From DASUAS01 sp036502765 (GTDB lineage Bacteria > Actinomycetota > Acidimicrobiia > IMCC26256 > DASPTH01), in contig DASXXX010000230.1 of assembly GCA_036502765.1 (NCBI GenBank), positions 1 through 18,683 on the forward strand: a stretch of 18,683 bases of DNA. Direction: 5' to 3'. The notes under the pieces are model-generated. The model searched no databases. It was not told the DNA's origin and saw only the letters and a list, made by a program, of their open reading frames with translations. Of the stretch, positions 6,172 through 13,502 are shown piece by piece (position 1 is the stretch's first letter; every line of letters begins with the position of its first letter). Made by a program: the position numbers and the translations under genes.

Positions 6172-6801
6172 ATGCCGGAACGGGTGGTGCTCGCAGGCGA
6201 CGTCGTGACGTTGCAGCCGATGACGATCGACCACGTCGACTCGATGGTCGCGGCCGCGAGTGAAGACCGCACGACGTACGACTTCACCCCGGTCCCCGAC
6301 GGCGAAGCGACGATGCGGGCCTACGTGGAGGGGGTGTTGGCCGACGAGCGCGTCGGGTGGGCGCTGCCGTTCGTGACCACGCTCACGGCCGACGGCCGCG
6401 TCGTCGGCAGCACGCGCTTCCTCGATCTCGACGACTGGGGGCCCACCCAACGGGTGGGGGGTCCACCGCTGGGCGCGGTGGGAACGCCCGTGACCGCGGA
6501 GATCGGCGCGACATGGCTGGCCGCCTCGGTGCAACGCACCGCGGTGAACACGGAGGCCAAGCTGCTCATGCTGCGCCACGCCTTCGACGCGTGGGACGTC
6601 GAGCGCATCACGTTGAAGACCGACGCCCGCAACGCGCGGTCGCGTGCCGCGATCGAACGGATCGGCGCGGCGTTCGAGGGCATCCGTCGTGCGCACGTGC
6701 GCGCGAGCGACGGCGGGATCCGCGACACCGCGTACTACTCCATCGTGCGCGCCGAGTGGCCTGACGTGCGCGCCGGGCTCGAGGCCCGCCTCGCCCGTTG
6801 A
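6172..6801 (+). CDS. GNAT-family N-acetyltransferase, RimJ/RimL-like
   Basis: A 209-residue GNAT protein of the RimJ/RimL type (COG1670). Visible signatures are an N-terminal LQPMTIDHVDSMV segment, a central beta strand VVGSTRFLDLDDW, the strand TAEIGATWL followed by a helix (TEAKLLMLRHAFDAW), and VERITLKTDARNARSRAAIERIGAAFEG, the usual motif in which Asn and the helix after it contact acetyl-CoA. Such enzymes acetylate amino groups of ribosomal proteins, antibiotics or other small amines; the substrate here is unknown. The start ATG at 6172 lacks a clear SD; GTG at 6184 is an alternative. It ends 14 bp before the convergent hypothetical gene. Confidence 0.85.
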   Translation: MPERVVLAGDVVTLQPMTIDHVDSMVAAASEDRTTYDFTPVPDGEATMRAYVEGVLADERVGWALPFVTTLTADGRVVGSTRFLDLDDWGPTQRVGGPPLGAVGTPVTAEIGATWLAASVQRTAVNTEAKLLMLRHAFDAWDVERITLKTDARNARSRAAIERIGAAFEGIRRAHVRASDGGIRDTAYYSIVRAEWPDVRAGLEARLAR

Positions 6802-6815
6802 CGGTCCGCGGGAGT

Positions 6816-7280
6816 TCAGCTCGTCGACGGAGGCGCCCCGAGCGCGACCCGCACGCGCTCGACGACGGCAGCTTCCTTCTCGCTCGTTCCCTTGGCCGCG
6901 GCGGCGACCGCGTTGGCCAGATCGATGAGCCAGGCGCGCACCTCGGCCCCCTCCGCGATCGGGAGCTTGGCGATGGCTGCCGTCGCCGGCTGGAGCTCGG
7001 CGAGGGCGGCGTCGACGACGGCTTCGGGCGATGGCGCACGATCACTCTTCGCCGCGTGGCGCGCGTCGTGACCCTGCGCCTCGTGGGCGATGGCGGCGAT
7101 GAGCTCGGTGGCCGGGCCGTGGTCACCCGGGCGGGCCAAGGCCTTCGCCGTCGCCGAGGCCTCTTTCAGCAGCGAGATCGGCCCGTGCTCCGCCACGGCG
7201 ATCACCGCCGTGGTCACGTGGAGTGGAGCCTGCGACAGGGCGCTCCACTCGTCGTCGGTGAAGAACGTGCGATCGGTCAT
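6816..7280 (-). CDS. Hypothetical alpha-helical protein
   Basis: A 154-residue acidic protein that I cannot assign with confidence. It opens MTDRTFFTDDEWSALSQAP, then has long Ala-rich helices with a GPISLLKEASATAKAL segment. No signal peptide, membrane segment, Cys or catalytic motif is visible. The opening (a [F/W]..DEW..L..AP pattern, then a helix and a GP-[I/L]-x-x-x-K-E turn) reminds me of small TerB-like helical proteins, but this is a weak impression. ATG at 7280 is divergent from the secreted-protein gene (58-bp gap) and the stop is 14 bp from the convergent acetyltransferase. Third-position G/C bias and a clean frame support it as a real gene. Confidence 0.65.
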   Translation of the reverse strand: MTDRTFFTDDEWSALSQAPLHVTTAVIAVAEHGPISLLKEASATAKALARPGDHGPATELIAAIAHEAQGHDARHAAKSDRAPSPEAVVDAALAELQPATAAIAKLPIAEGAEVRAWLIDLANAVAAAAKGTSEKEAAVVERVRVALGAPPSTS

Positions 7281-7338
7281 GAGTCCGGAAGCCTAGGACC
7301 CCTCAGGTCGGTCCCGCCCTCCGGCCGATACCCATGCC

Positions 7339-7926
7339 ATGCGACGATTCCTCGGTCTCACCACCACCCTGGCCTGCAGTGCGGCCCTGCTGCTCGGCGC
7401 CATCGGTCCGGCATCGGCGCAGGCGGTCACGCCGGCCAGCTTCGCCAAGCAGGTGTGCACCGCCGTGGCGACGGCGAACCAGTCGGGCAAGGCGCCGAGC
7501 GCGGCCCTGAAAGCGGCGGCGCAGGCCTACAAGGCCTCGCCCTCCGCGACGACGGCCACCGGAGTGCGCGACGCGATGACCCAGGCCATCCAGAACCTCG
7601 ACCAGCAGCTCTCGACCGTGCTCACCGCGATCCAGCAGAACGGTGCTCCTGCGAGTGCAACCGCGTTCGTCGGCGCGCTGACCAGCAACCTCGAATCGCA
7701 GCGCACCGCCGCGGAGCAACTCGCGCAGCACTCGGCGGCGGTCGACACCACGACGCCGTCCGCGTTCGCGACCGGCTTCCAGCAGGTGCTCGACGAGACC
7801 AAGACCATCGCCGCCCAGGCGCGCGCCTCCGCCAAGGCCGATCCTGCGTTCCTGCACGTGGCGCGACCGCTGCAGCCGATCGTGCACCTGTTGACCACGA
7901 AGGCCGACACCTGCACGAAGGGCTGA
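7339..7926 (+). CDS. Secreted helical protein of unknown function with Sec signal peptide
   Basis: A 195-residue protein with a typical Sec signal: MRR, a hydrophobic core (residues 4-22) and an ASA|QA cleavage site near residue 27. There is no lipobox, so it should be released or cell-wall associated rather than lipid anchored. The mature part is Ala/Thr/Gln-rich and almost wholly helical. It has only two cysteines, Cys40 near the new N-terminus and Cys192 near the C-terminus, which could form one disulfide tying the helix bundle ends together. I recognise no domain. ATG at 7339 has no SD, so it may be leaderless. It is followed 28 bp later by the small acetyltransferase gene. Confidence 0.8.
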   Translation: MRRFLGLTTTLACSAALLLGAIGPASAQAVTPASFAKQVCTAVATANQSGKAPSAALKAAAQAYKASPSATTATGVRDAMTQAIQNLDQQLSTVLTAIQQNGAPASATAFVGALTSNLESQRTAAEQLAQHSAAVDTTTPSAFATGFQQVLDETKTIAAQARASAKADPAFLHVARPLQPIVHLLTTKADTCTKG

Positions 7927-7954
7927 CGACGGCGCCAGCGGGTAGAGAAGAGGC

Positions 7955-8230
7955 GTGGACCACGACGTCGAGCGCAACGACACCCGCAGCCGCTACGAGC
8001 TCCTGATCGACGGGGAGGTGGTGGGGATCGCCGACTTCGTGATGGCCGGTGACGTGATGGTGTTGCCGCACACCGTGATCGACCCCGATCGGCGCGGCCA
8101 GGGCCTCGGTGACCTGCTCGTGGCGGGTGTGCTGGCCGACGCTCGCGAGCGGGGGAACCAGGTCGATCCACAGTGCTGGTTCGTCCGCGAGTACCTCGAT
8201 CGGCATCCCGATGCCGCGGGAACACCATGA
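7955..8230 (+). CDS. Small GNAT-like N-acetyltransferase, NATD1/COG2388 type
   Basis: A 91-residue minimal GNAT domain. The acetyl-CoA loop is RRGQGLG (46-52), after HTVIDPDRR. The family-specific tail is VDPQCWFVREYLDRHPD, with the conserved Pro-x-Cys (Cys74) and Arg-His-Pro seen in NATD1 and in plant At1g77540, whose natural substrates are not settled. The start is GTG at 7955, preceded by the purine-rich AGAGAAGAGG. It lies between the secreted-protein gene and msrA and could be read with the latter, although a 70-bp gap with a small hairpin separates them. Confidence 0.83.
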   Translation: MDHDVERNDTRSRYELLIDGEVVGIADFVMAGDVMVLPHTVIDPDRRGQGLGDLLVAGVLADARERGNQVDPQCWFVREYLDRHPDAAGTP

Positions 8231-8260
8231 GCGGGGTCCGTGTTCACGTACGGGCGATGA

Positions 8261-8279
8261 GTGCGATGATGGATCGCAC
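8261..8279. promoter_or_regulatory. 7-bp stem hairpin/dyad upstream of msrA
   Basis: GTGCGAT (8261-8267) and ATCGCAC (8273-8279) are exact reverse complements separated by 5 bp. The dyad lies 21 bp before the msrA start and 30 bp after the acetyltransferase stop. It could be an operator for msrA or a weak RNA hairpin. No T tract follows, so an intrinsic terminator is unlikely. Confidence 0.4.
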
Positions 8280-8300
8280 AACCCGACGAAGGAGCACGAC

Positions 8301-8819
8301 GTGAGCGACCGACGCGAGACCGCCATCCTGGCCGGGGGCTGCTTCTGGGGCATGCAGGACCTCATCCGCAAGCGCCCAGGCGTGATTTCCACCCGGGTCG
8401 GCTACACGGGCGACGACAACCTCGCACACGCGACGTACCGGAACCACGGCAACCATGCCGAGGCCATCGAGATCGTGTTCGATCCCGAGCAGACCTCCTT
8501 CCGCGACCTGCTGGAGTTCTTCTTCCAGATCCACGACCCGACCACGATGAACCGTCAGGGCAACGACGCCGGCGCGAGCTACCGGTCGGCGATCTTCTAC
8601 ACGTCCGACGACCAGAAGCGCGTCGCCGAGGACACCATCGCCGACGTCGAGGCATCCGGTCTGTGGCCGGGCAAGGTGGTCACCGAGGTCACCGCCGCGG
8701 GACCGTTCTGGGAGGCCGAGCCCGAGCACCAGGACTACCTGGAGCGGATTCCCAACGGCTACACGTGCCACTTCCCCCGCCCCGACTGGAAGCTCCCCCA
8801 CCGCGCCGACGCGAGCTGA
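8301..8819 (+). CDS. msrA: Peptide-methionine (S)-S-oxide reductase MsrA
   Basis: A 172-residue enzyme that reduces methionine S-sulfoxide in proteins, repairing oxidative damage in the cytoplasm. The catalytic motif AGGCFWGMQD places the nucleophilic Cys at residue 14. HAEAIEIVFDP supplies the conserved Glu, and QIHDPTTMNRQGNDAGASYRS is the usual substrate-binding block. The only other cysteine is Cys156 (GYTCHF), so recycling should use a two-cysteine disulfide and thioredoxin. GTG at 8301 is chosen because AAGGAG (8289-8294) precedes it by 6 bp. The same frame is open further upstream, but that part overlaps the acetyltransferase gene in another frame. Length and motifs are normal for the family. 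Confidence 0.96.
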   Translation: MSDRRETAILAGGCFWGMQDLIRKRPGVISTRVGYTGDDNLAHATYRNHGNHAEAIEIVFDPEQTSFRDLLEFFFQIHDPTTMNRQGNDAGASYRSAIFYTSDDQKRVAEDTIADVEASGLWPGKVVTEVTAAGPFWEAEPEHQDYLERIPNGYTCHFPRPDWKLPHRADAS

Positions 8820-8862
8820 CAACTCCCTCAGGCATACTCACCGCCGCACACAGGAGGTGGCG

Positions 8863-9630
8863 GTGGCAAGCGGCGAGGGACCTCACGACGACGACGGTGC
8901 ACTGCACCCCGAGAAGCCCGGCTGGTATCCGGACCCGTGGAGCGCGACCGGCACCGGCGAGCGGTACTGGGACGGCACGCGCTGGCTCACTTCCGAGCGA
9001 CCGCTCGGACGTGGGAACGCCGGTCCCGTGGTCGATCTCGGCCGACACCGTCGACCCGCTTCACGCCGGCGCACCTGGATCTGGGTGGCCCTCGGCGTCG
9101 CGGTCGCGGGAAGCGTGGTGGTGCTCGGAGTGGCGCAGACCTCGGACGACTCAGAACACGCCGTCAACACGCCGAGCGCGACGGACGCCGCAACACCAGC
9201 CCCGACGTCGTCCGTCGCGGCCAAGACTGCGCTCGCGGCGGCAACCTCGACCCTGGAACCTGGCCACGACTGCTACGGGAAGGACTGCGGCAAGCTGCTG
9301 CTCGGTGATTGGCCGGCGATCGAGCTCGGTGACTGCCTGAACACCGACCGGACGGACCGCGGGGTGGCGTTCACGATCGTGCCGTGCGATGCCACGCACG
9401 CGGTCGAGGTGTTCTACGTGTCGTCGCCGCCGACGATCCCCGACCCGATGCCGACCACCATGGAAGATCTCACGCGCGCGGTGTGTCCCAGCTCGGCCAT
9501 GGAGGCGTACTCCCCGAGCTTCGCCGCCGCGCATCCCGACCCCGCCGCCTATGCGGGCGGGTGGTCGGCTCGCGACAAGCGGGTGTGTGCCGTCCCTGCA
9601 CCAGACCCGAACGCGTCGATCCGCGGCTGA
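8863..9630 (+). CDS. DUF2510 membrane protein with septum-formation-like extracytoplasmic domain
   Basis: A 255-residue single-pass membrane protein. Residues 18-43 are a DUF2510 module (GWYPDP, ERYWDGTRW). An Arg-rich stretch (61-70) precedes one transmembrane helix (71-92), a Thr/Ser/Ala/Pro-rich linker follows (93-130), and the outer domain has six cysteines (137, 142, 158, 175, 208, 242). The segment LGDCLN...FTIVPCDATHAVEVF matches the pattern of the actinobacterial septum-formation domain. The topology should be N-terminus inside, C-terminus outside. I chose GTG at 8863, 5 bp after AGGAGG (8852-8857); the in-frame GTG at 8857 overlaps that SD. It lies 43 bp after msrA and converges on dinB (11-bp gap). 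A role in the cell envelope or division is inferred from the domains only. Confidence 0.82.
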   Translation: MASGEGPHDDDGALHPEKPGWYPDPWSATGTGERYWDGTRWLTSERPLGRGNAGPVVDLGRHRRPASRRRTWIWVALGVAVAGSVVVLGVAQTSDDSEHAVNTPSATDAATPAPTSSVAAKTALAAATSTLEPGHDCYGKDCGKLLLGDWPAIELGDCLNTDRTDRGVAFTIVPCDATHAVEVFYVSSPPTIPDPMPTTMEDLTRAVCPSSAMEAYSPSFAAAHPDPAAYAGGWSARDKRVCAVPAPDPNASIRG

Positions 9631-9641
9631 GACAGGCCGAT

Positions 9642-10868
9642 TCATCCCTCGGGCAGCAGCGGCATCGACCAGCCGCGGTCCTTGCCGAGCAGCGCGGCGC
9701 GTCCGACCGCGGCGCCGCCGAACCGGTCGCGCACGGCATCGAGCGCGTGGTCGAGGGCGGGACCGCTCCCGCCGTCGAATGGCAACGGGAGCTGCACCGC
9801 GTCGGCATCGCTGAGGTTCGCCACCGACACACCGATCAACGTGAGGCCACGCGCGTGGACGAGCGGTTGCGCGTGATCGAGCAACCGACGCGCCGCGTCG
9901 CGCAACGGGGTGGTGTCCGAGGTCGGCGCCGGCAACGTGCAGGAGCGGGTGGCGCGCGTGAAGTCGTCGAACCGGATGCGCAGCACCACGGTGTGACCGA
10001 CGACACGACCGTTGCGGAGCCGGCGGGCGATGCCGTCGAGCAGACCGTCGAGCATGGCGCGCACCTCGTCGTGTGGACGGAGGCCGCGCCCGAGCGCGCG
10101 CTGCGCGCCCATCGAGCGCCGGCGTCGACCGGCCTCGACCGGACGCGGGTCTCGGTTGTGCGCGAGCGCGTACAGATGATGACCCGACGCGGGGCCGAGC
10201 ATGGCGACGAGCACGGCTTCGTCGAGCGCGGCCACCTCACCGACTCGCGTGATGCCGCGCTCGAGGAGCTTGAGGGTCGTCTTCGGACCGACGCCCCAGA
10301 GCGCGCCGACATCGAGTGGGTGGAGGAACGCGAGCTCGCGCTCGGGAGGCACGACGAGCAACCCGTCGGGTTTGCCCACACGGCTCGCCACCTTGGCCAG
10401 GAACTTGGTGCGGGCGACGCCGACGGTGATCGGGAGTCCGACGCGTTCGCGCACGGCGACCCGGAGCGCGGCGGCGATGTCGGGCGGAGATCCCGACACC
10501 CGGCCCAGACCGCCGACGTCGAGGAAGGCCTCGTCGATCGACAGCGGCTCCACGAGTGGCGTGGTGTCGTCGAAGACCGCGAACACGGCCCGGCTGGCTT
10601 CGGAGTAGGCGTCCATGCGGGGTGGGACGACGATGGCGGCGGGGCACAGGGCCAAGGCCTGACGACCGTTCATGGCTCCCCGCACCCCGCAGGCCCGGGC
10701 CTCGTAGCTCGCCGCCATCACCACGCCGCCGCCGACGAGCACCGGCTTGCCGCGGAGAGTCGGGTCGTCGCGCTGCTCGACCGACGCGAAGAAGGCGTCG
10801 AGGTCGGCGTGGAGGATCGTGGCTCCTCCGCTCGGGGGCGCGTGCGACACGAACACATGTTCGCACAC
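9642..10868 (-). CDS. dinB: DNA polymerase IV (Y-family translesion polymerase)
   Basis: A 408-residue Y-family polymerase if started at GTG 10868. The catalytic acids are Asp22 (LHADLDAFFASVE) and Asp102-Glu103 (SIDEAFLD), Phe27 is the steric gate that excludes ribonucleotides, and YEAR and VGVARTKFLAKVAS are the usual finger/palm blocks. LWGVGPKTTLKLLERGI is the helix-hairpin-helix thumb region. QLPLPF (359-364) is a probable beta-clamp-binding motif. The true start is uncertain: no SD is visible, and a LexA box (10849-10864) lies over codons 2-7, so GTG at 10850 (VSHAPPSGG...) from a leaderless transcript is equally plausible. It lies 24 bp downstream of the acyl-CoA ligase on the same strand, but the LexA box argues for its own damage-inducible promoter. 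Confidence 0.95.
   Translation of the reverse strand: MCEHVFVSHAPPSGGATILHADLDAFFASVEQRDDPTLRGKPVLVGGGVVMAASYEARACGVRGAMNGRQALALCPAAIVVPPRMDAYSEASRAVFAVFDDTTPLVEPLSIDEAFLDVGGLGRVSGSPPDIAAALRVAVRERVGLPITVGVARTKFLAKVASRVGKPDGLLVVPPERELAFLHPLDVGALWGVGPKTTLKLLERGITRVGEVAALDEAVLVAMLGPASGHHLYALAHNRDPRPVEAGRRRRSMGAQRALGRGLRPHDEVRAMLDGLLDGIARRLRNGRVVGHTVVLRIRFDDFTRATRSCTLPAPTSDTTPLRDAARRLLDHAQPLVHARGLTLIGVSVANLSDADAVQLPLPFDGGSGPALDHALDAVRDRFGGAAVGRAALLGKDRGWSMPLLPEG
10849..10864. promoter_or_regulatory. LexA (SOS) box at the dinB start
   Basis: The plus strand reads ACGAACACATGTTCGC. The arms CGAAC (10850-10854) and GTTCG (10859-10863) are exact reverse complements with a 4-bp spacer, matching the Gram-positive/actinobacterial LexA consensus CGAAC-N4-GTTCG. 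It covers the predicted dinB start region, where bound LexA would block initiation. This predicts induction of dinB by DNA damage. Confidence 0.82.
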
Positions 10869-10892
10869 TGGGGGGAGGATCAGCCAGTGCCC

Positions 10893-12443
10893 TCAGGAAG
10901 AGGAGGTGCGGTCCCAGGTGGAGGCGGTGACACCCTGGTTGCGCAGCTCGTGCTTGCGCACCCGCATCGACGCCTCGGTGCGGGGGAGGTCGTCGACCAC
11001 CTCCACGTAACGGGGCAGCATGAAGCGCGGCATCCGCGACGCGAGGAACTCGAGCAGTTCGGCGGGTTGGAACGTCGCGGCGTCGTCGACGATCACCGCG
11101 ACGAACACGTCGTCCTCCCCGAGCGGCGCGGGCACCCCGATCGCCGCGCACTCGCGCACCGCGGGGTGCTCGGCGACGAGCGTCTCGACTTCGAACGACG
11201 AGATGTTCTCGCCCCGTCGGCGGATGGTGTCGCGGAGACGGTCGACGAAGTAGAACCAGCCGTCGGCGTCGCGGCGGAACGCGTCGCCGGTGTGGAACCA
11301 CCCGTTGCGCCACGCCGCCGCGGTCTGGTCCGGCATCTTGTGGTAGCCGACGTTGAGCGCCCACGGCTCGGCACTGCGCACGAGCAGCTCCCCCACCTCG
11401 CCGTCGGGCACCGGCTCGTCGAACTCGTCGGCGATGCGCACCTCGGGCCAGGGGTAGTCCTCGCGGATGCGCCCACAGTTGGCCCACGGGCCGTGGTCCC
11501 ACCCGGTGGTCACCGCCATGCCGGTCTCGGTCTGGCCGTACCCGGTGGCGACGCGCACGCCGAAGCGGCGCTCGAAGTCGTCGATCTCGGAAGTCATCGG
11601 CCCGAGGATCGCGTTGCGCAGTGGCGTGTCGGCGTCGTCGTCCCGCGGCGGCGCTGCGTGCAGCAACGCGGTCATCGGTCCCACCAGCGCGGCGGTGACG
11701 CAGCCGGTGGCGCGGATGTCGGACCAGAAGTCGCTCGCGCTGAAGCGATCGCGCAGCACGAAGCGGGCCTTGCGCGCCATCGCGTAGTTGAACGCCGACC
11801 GTCCGGAGTTGTGGAACAGCGGCATCGGGCAATACAGGCCGTCGCCGGCCACGAGCGCGTCGTCGGGCACCCACGACCAGAACTGGTACATCACGGCCCA
11901 CGGCGTGATGACCGCCTTCGACGGTCCGGTGGTGCCCGACGTGAACATCAGCGAGTGCACGTCGCGGTACTGCGGACCGACGCGCTCGCTGGGTGCGCCG
12001 TCGTCCACGCCCTCATCGAGGCTGGCGCGCGTCGCGTCGTCGAGCTCGATGATCCGAGCCAGCTTCGGGGCGTCGGCCTCGACGGCGGCCACTGCGCCGC
12101 GGAACTCGGGCGCGACCACGAGCGTGGTCACGTCGGCGTGGTCGAGTGCATAGGCGAGCATGCGTCCGGTGAACGCGACGTTGAGCGGCACCTCGACGAC
12201 CCGCAGCCAGGCGAGGGCGAGCATGGTGAGGTGCGCGTCGAAGGTGTTGGGGAGCATGGTCGCCACGTGGTCGCCCTCGGCCACACCACGCGCCGCGAGC
12301 GCGCCCGCCCAGGCGCGGGCGCGGCGGTCGAGCTCGGCGTAGGTGAGCCGTGCGCCGTCGACGTGCTCGAGTGCCACCGCGTCGGGAGTGGTGGCCGCGC
12401 CGAGAGCGACGGCGTGCGGAGCCAGGCAGGTCGGGTCGAGCAT
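10893..12443 (-). CDS. AMP-forming acyl-CoA synthetase (class-I adenylate-forming ligase)
   Basis: A 516-residue ligase expected to activate a carboxylic acid to its CoA thioester using ATP. The P-loop TSGTTGPSK lies at 168-176, GYGQTETG at 301-308, the HTGD motif ends at Asp397, and the hinge FVDRLRDTIRRRGENISSFE follows. The C-terminal A10 motif, normally PRTxxGKxxK, reads PRTEASMRVRK, so the catalytic Lys position is Arg494. The general layout resembles FadD/CaiC-type enzymes; the substrate cannot be predicted. ATG at 12443 has no SD and lies 8 bp downstream of TATATT, so a leaderless mRNA is likely. It is divergent, by 22 bp, from three acyl-CoA dehydrogenases, which probably work on its product. 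The dinB gene follows after 24 bp. Confidence 0.93.
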   Translation of the reverse strand: MLDPTCLAPHAVALGAATTPDAVALEHVDGARLTYAELDRRARAWAGALAARGVAEGDHVATMLPNTFDAHLTMLALAWLRVVEVPLNVAFTGRMLAYALDHADVTTLVVAPEFRGAVAAVEADAPKLARIIELDDATRASLDEGVDDGAPSERVGPQYRDVHSLMFTSGTTGPSKAVITPWAVMYQFWSWVPDDALVAGDGLYCPMPLFHNSGRSAFNYAMARKARFVLRDRFSASDFWSDIRATGCVTAALVGPMTALLHAAPPRDDDADTPLRNAILGPMTSEIDDFERRFGVRVATGYGQTETGMAVTTGWDHGPWANCGRIREDYPWPEVRIADEFDEPVPDGEVGELLVRSAEPWALNVGYHKMPDQTAAAWRNGWFHTGDAFRRDADGWFYFVDRLRDTIRRRGENISSFEVETLVAEHPAVRECAAIGVPAPLGEDDVFVAVIVDDAATFQPAELLEFLASRMPRFMLPRYVEVVDDLPRTEASMRVRKHELRNQGVTASTWDRTSSS

Positions 12444-12483
12444 CGGTATGTAATATACGAACTCCGTGGATCTCGACCCGACC
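12429..12483. repeat. 12-bp perfect inverted repeat spanning the divergent promoter
   Basis: GGTCGGGTCGAG (12429-12440) and CTCGACCCGACC (12472-12483) are exact reverse complements, 31 bp apart, with the centre of symmetry at 12456. Each arm falls in the first codons of one of the two divergent genes and encodes Leu-Asp-Pro-Thr in both. The centre coincides with the shared AT-rich -10 region. It may be a two-site operator for a dimeric regulator, or a chance or duplication product of the coding sequence. Confidence 0.8.
12444..12465. promoter_or_regulatory. Bidirectional leaderless promoter between ligase and acyl-CoA dehydrogenases
   Basis: The 22-bp gap holds the only AT-rich patch nearby. 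Rightward, TATACG (12454-12459) ends 6 bp before the GTG start at 12466. Leftward, TATATT (12457-12452) ends 8 bp before the ATG at 12443. At these distances both transcripts would begin at or next to the start codon, which is common in Actinobacteria. No -35 resembling TTGACA is seen on either side. The two -10 elements overlap, so the directions may compete. Confidence 0.6.
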
Positions 12484-13500
12484 GACGAGCAGCAGTCGAT
12501 CGTCGACGTCTTCGGGGATCTGGCCGAGAGCACCGTTCCCCTCGACCGCCTTCGTGACCACGAGCCGCTCGGGTTCGCGCCCGAGTTGTGGGCGCGGCTC
12601 GTCGCGGTCGGCGCCCCGGGGATGGCGGTGCCCGAGACTGCCGGCGGCGCCGGTGCCGGCCTGCTCGACCTCGCGCTGGCGGTCGAAGCGCTCGGTCGAC
12701 GACTCGCGCCCGCGCCGCTGGTCGAACACGCGGTCGCAGCCCGACTCCTCGCCCAGGTCGACGCGCTGACGCCAGAGGTGCTCGACGGCGCGAGCGTCGC
12801 CACCCTCGCGCTGCGGCGGGCGCGCGATCAGTTCGCGCGCCTGGTGCCCGCCGGTGCCGTGGCGACGACCGTGGTCGCGTACGACGGCCTGCAGCTCGTG
12901 GTGCTCGACGGCGAACCTGGCGTGCACGTCGCGAACCTCGCGTCGGCACCGCTCGCCGACCGTGGCCTCGACGGCGCGCGCGTCGTGGCGTCGGGCGCGC
13001 TCGCGACATCGCTGTACCGTCAGGCAGTCGACGAGTGGCGCGTGCTCACCGCGTCGGCGCTGGTGGGGCTCGGGCTCGGCGCCTTGGAGATCGGCCTGCG
13101 CTACGTGAGCGAACGCGAGCAGTTCGGTGTCCCCATCGGTTCGTTCCAGGCGTTGCAGCACACGCTGGCCGACGTGAGCGTCGCCCTCGACGGCGCGCAG
13201 CTGCTGGCCCGCAAGGCGGCGTGGGCACACGACACGGTCGACGACCGCGCACCGGATCGCGCCTCAGAGCTCGGGGCGATGGCGTTCCTGTTCGCGGCGG
13301 AGCAGGCGCAGCGCGCGTCCGATCGCGCGCTGCACTTCCACGGCGGCTACGGGTTCATGGAGGAGTACGACATCCAGCTCTTCTATCGGCGCGCCAAGGG
13401 CTGGGCGAACGTCCTCGACGACCCGGCACGGGAGTACACGCGCCTCGCCGACCTCCGCTACGGACCGGTCACGGCGACGGCGTCGCCGGGCGGGGGCTGA
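12466..13500 (+). CDS. Acyl-CoA dehydrogenase-family protein, probable non-catalytic (beta-like) subunit
   Basis: A 344-residue acyl-CoA-dehydrogenase homologue, shorter than the usual 380-400 residues. The C-terminal helical domain is well kept: YVSEREQFGVPIGSFQALQH and HFHGGYGFMEEYDIQLFYRRAK. The middle domain is reduced and lacks the (Y)xEPxAGSD FAD/substrate loop that the next gene has. There is no Glu at the IVD-like catalytic position (the region reads ALVGLGLGALEIG) and no YEGT motif. This pattern is known from the partner subunits of heterotetrameric actinobacterial FadE enzymes such as FadE28-FadE29. GTG at 12466 lies 6 bp after a -10-like TATACG, so the mRNA is probably leaderless. 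The next dehydrogenase starts 2 bp after its stop. I read it as an intact, specialised subunit rather than a pseudogene. Confidence 0.88.
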   Translation: MDLDPTDEQQSIVDVFGDLAESTVPLDRLRDHEPLGFAPELWARLVAVGAPGMAVPETAGGAGAGLLDLALAVEALGRRLAPAPLVEHAVAARLLAQVDALTPEVLDGASVATLALRRARDQFARLVPAGAVATTVVAYDGLQLVVLDGEPGVHVANLASAPLADRGLDGARVVASGALATSLYRQAVDEWRVLTASALVGLGLGALEIGLRYVSEREQFGVPIGSFQALQHTLADVSVALDGAQLLARKAAWAHDTVDDRAPDRASELGAMAFLFAAEQAQRASDRALHFHGGYGFMEEYDIQLFYRRAKGWANVLDDPAREYTRLADLRYGPVTATASPGGG

Positions 13501-13502
13501 TC

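Noticed and set aside
9384..12557. A 1057-codon open frame on the plus strand across dinB and the acyl-CoA ligase.
   Set aside because: It is opposite two clear genes with conserved motifs, is Arg/Gly/His-rich without any domain, and is the expected antisense by-product of high-GC codon use.
12466..13500. First acyl-CoA dehydrogenase as a decayed pseudogene.
   Set aside because: The frame is intact, the C-terminal domain is well conserved and it is coupled by 2 bp to a catalytic homologue; the losses match known beta-type subunits.
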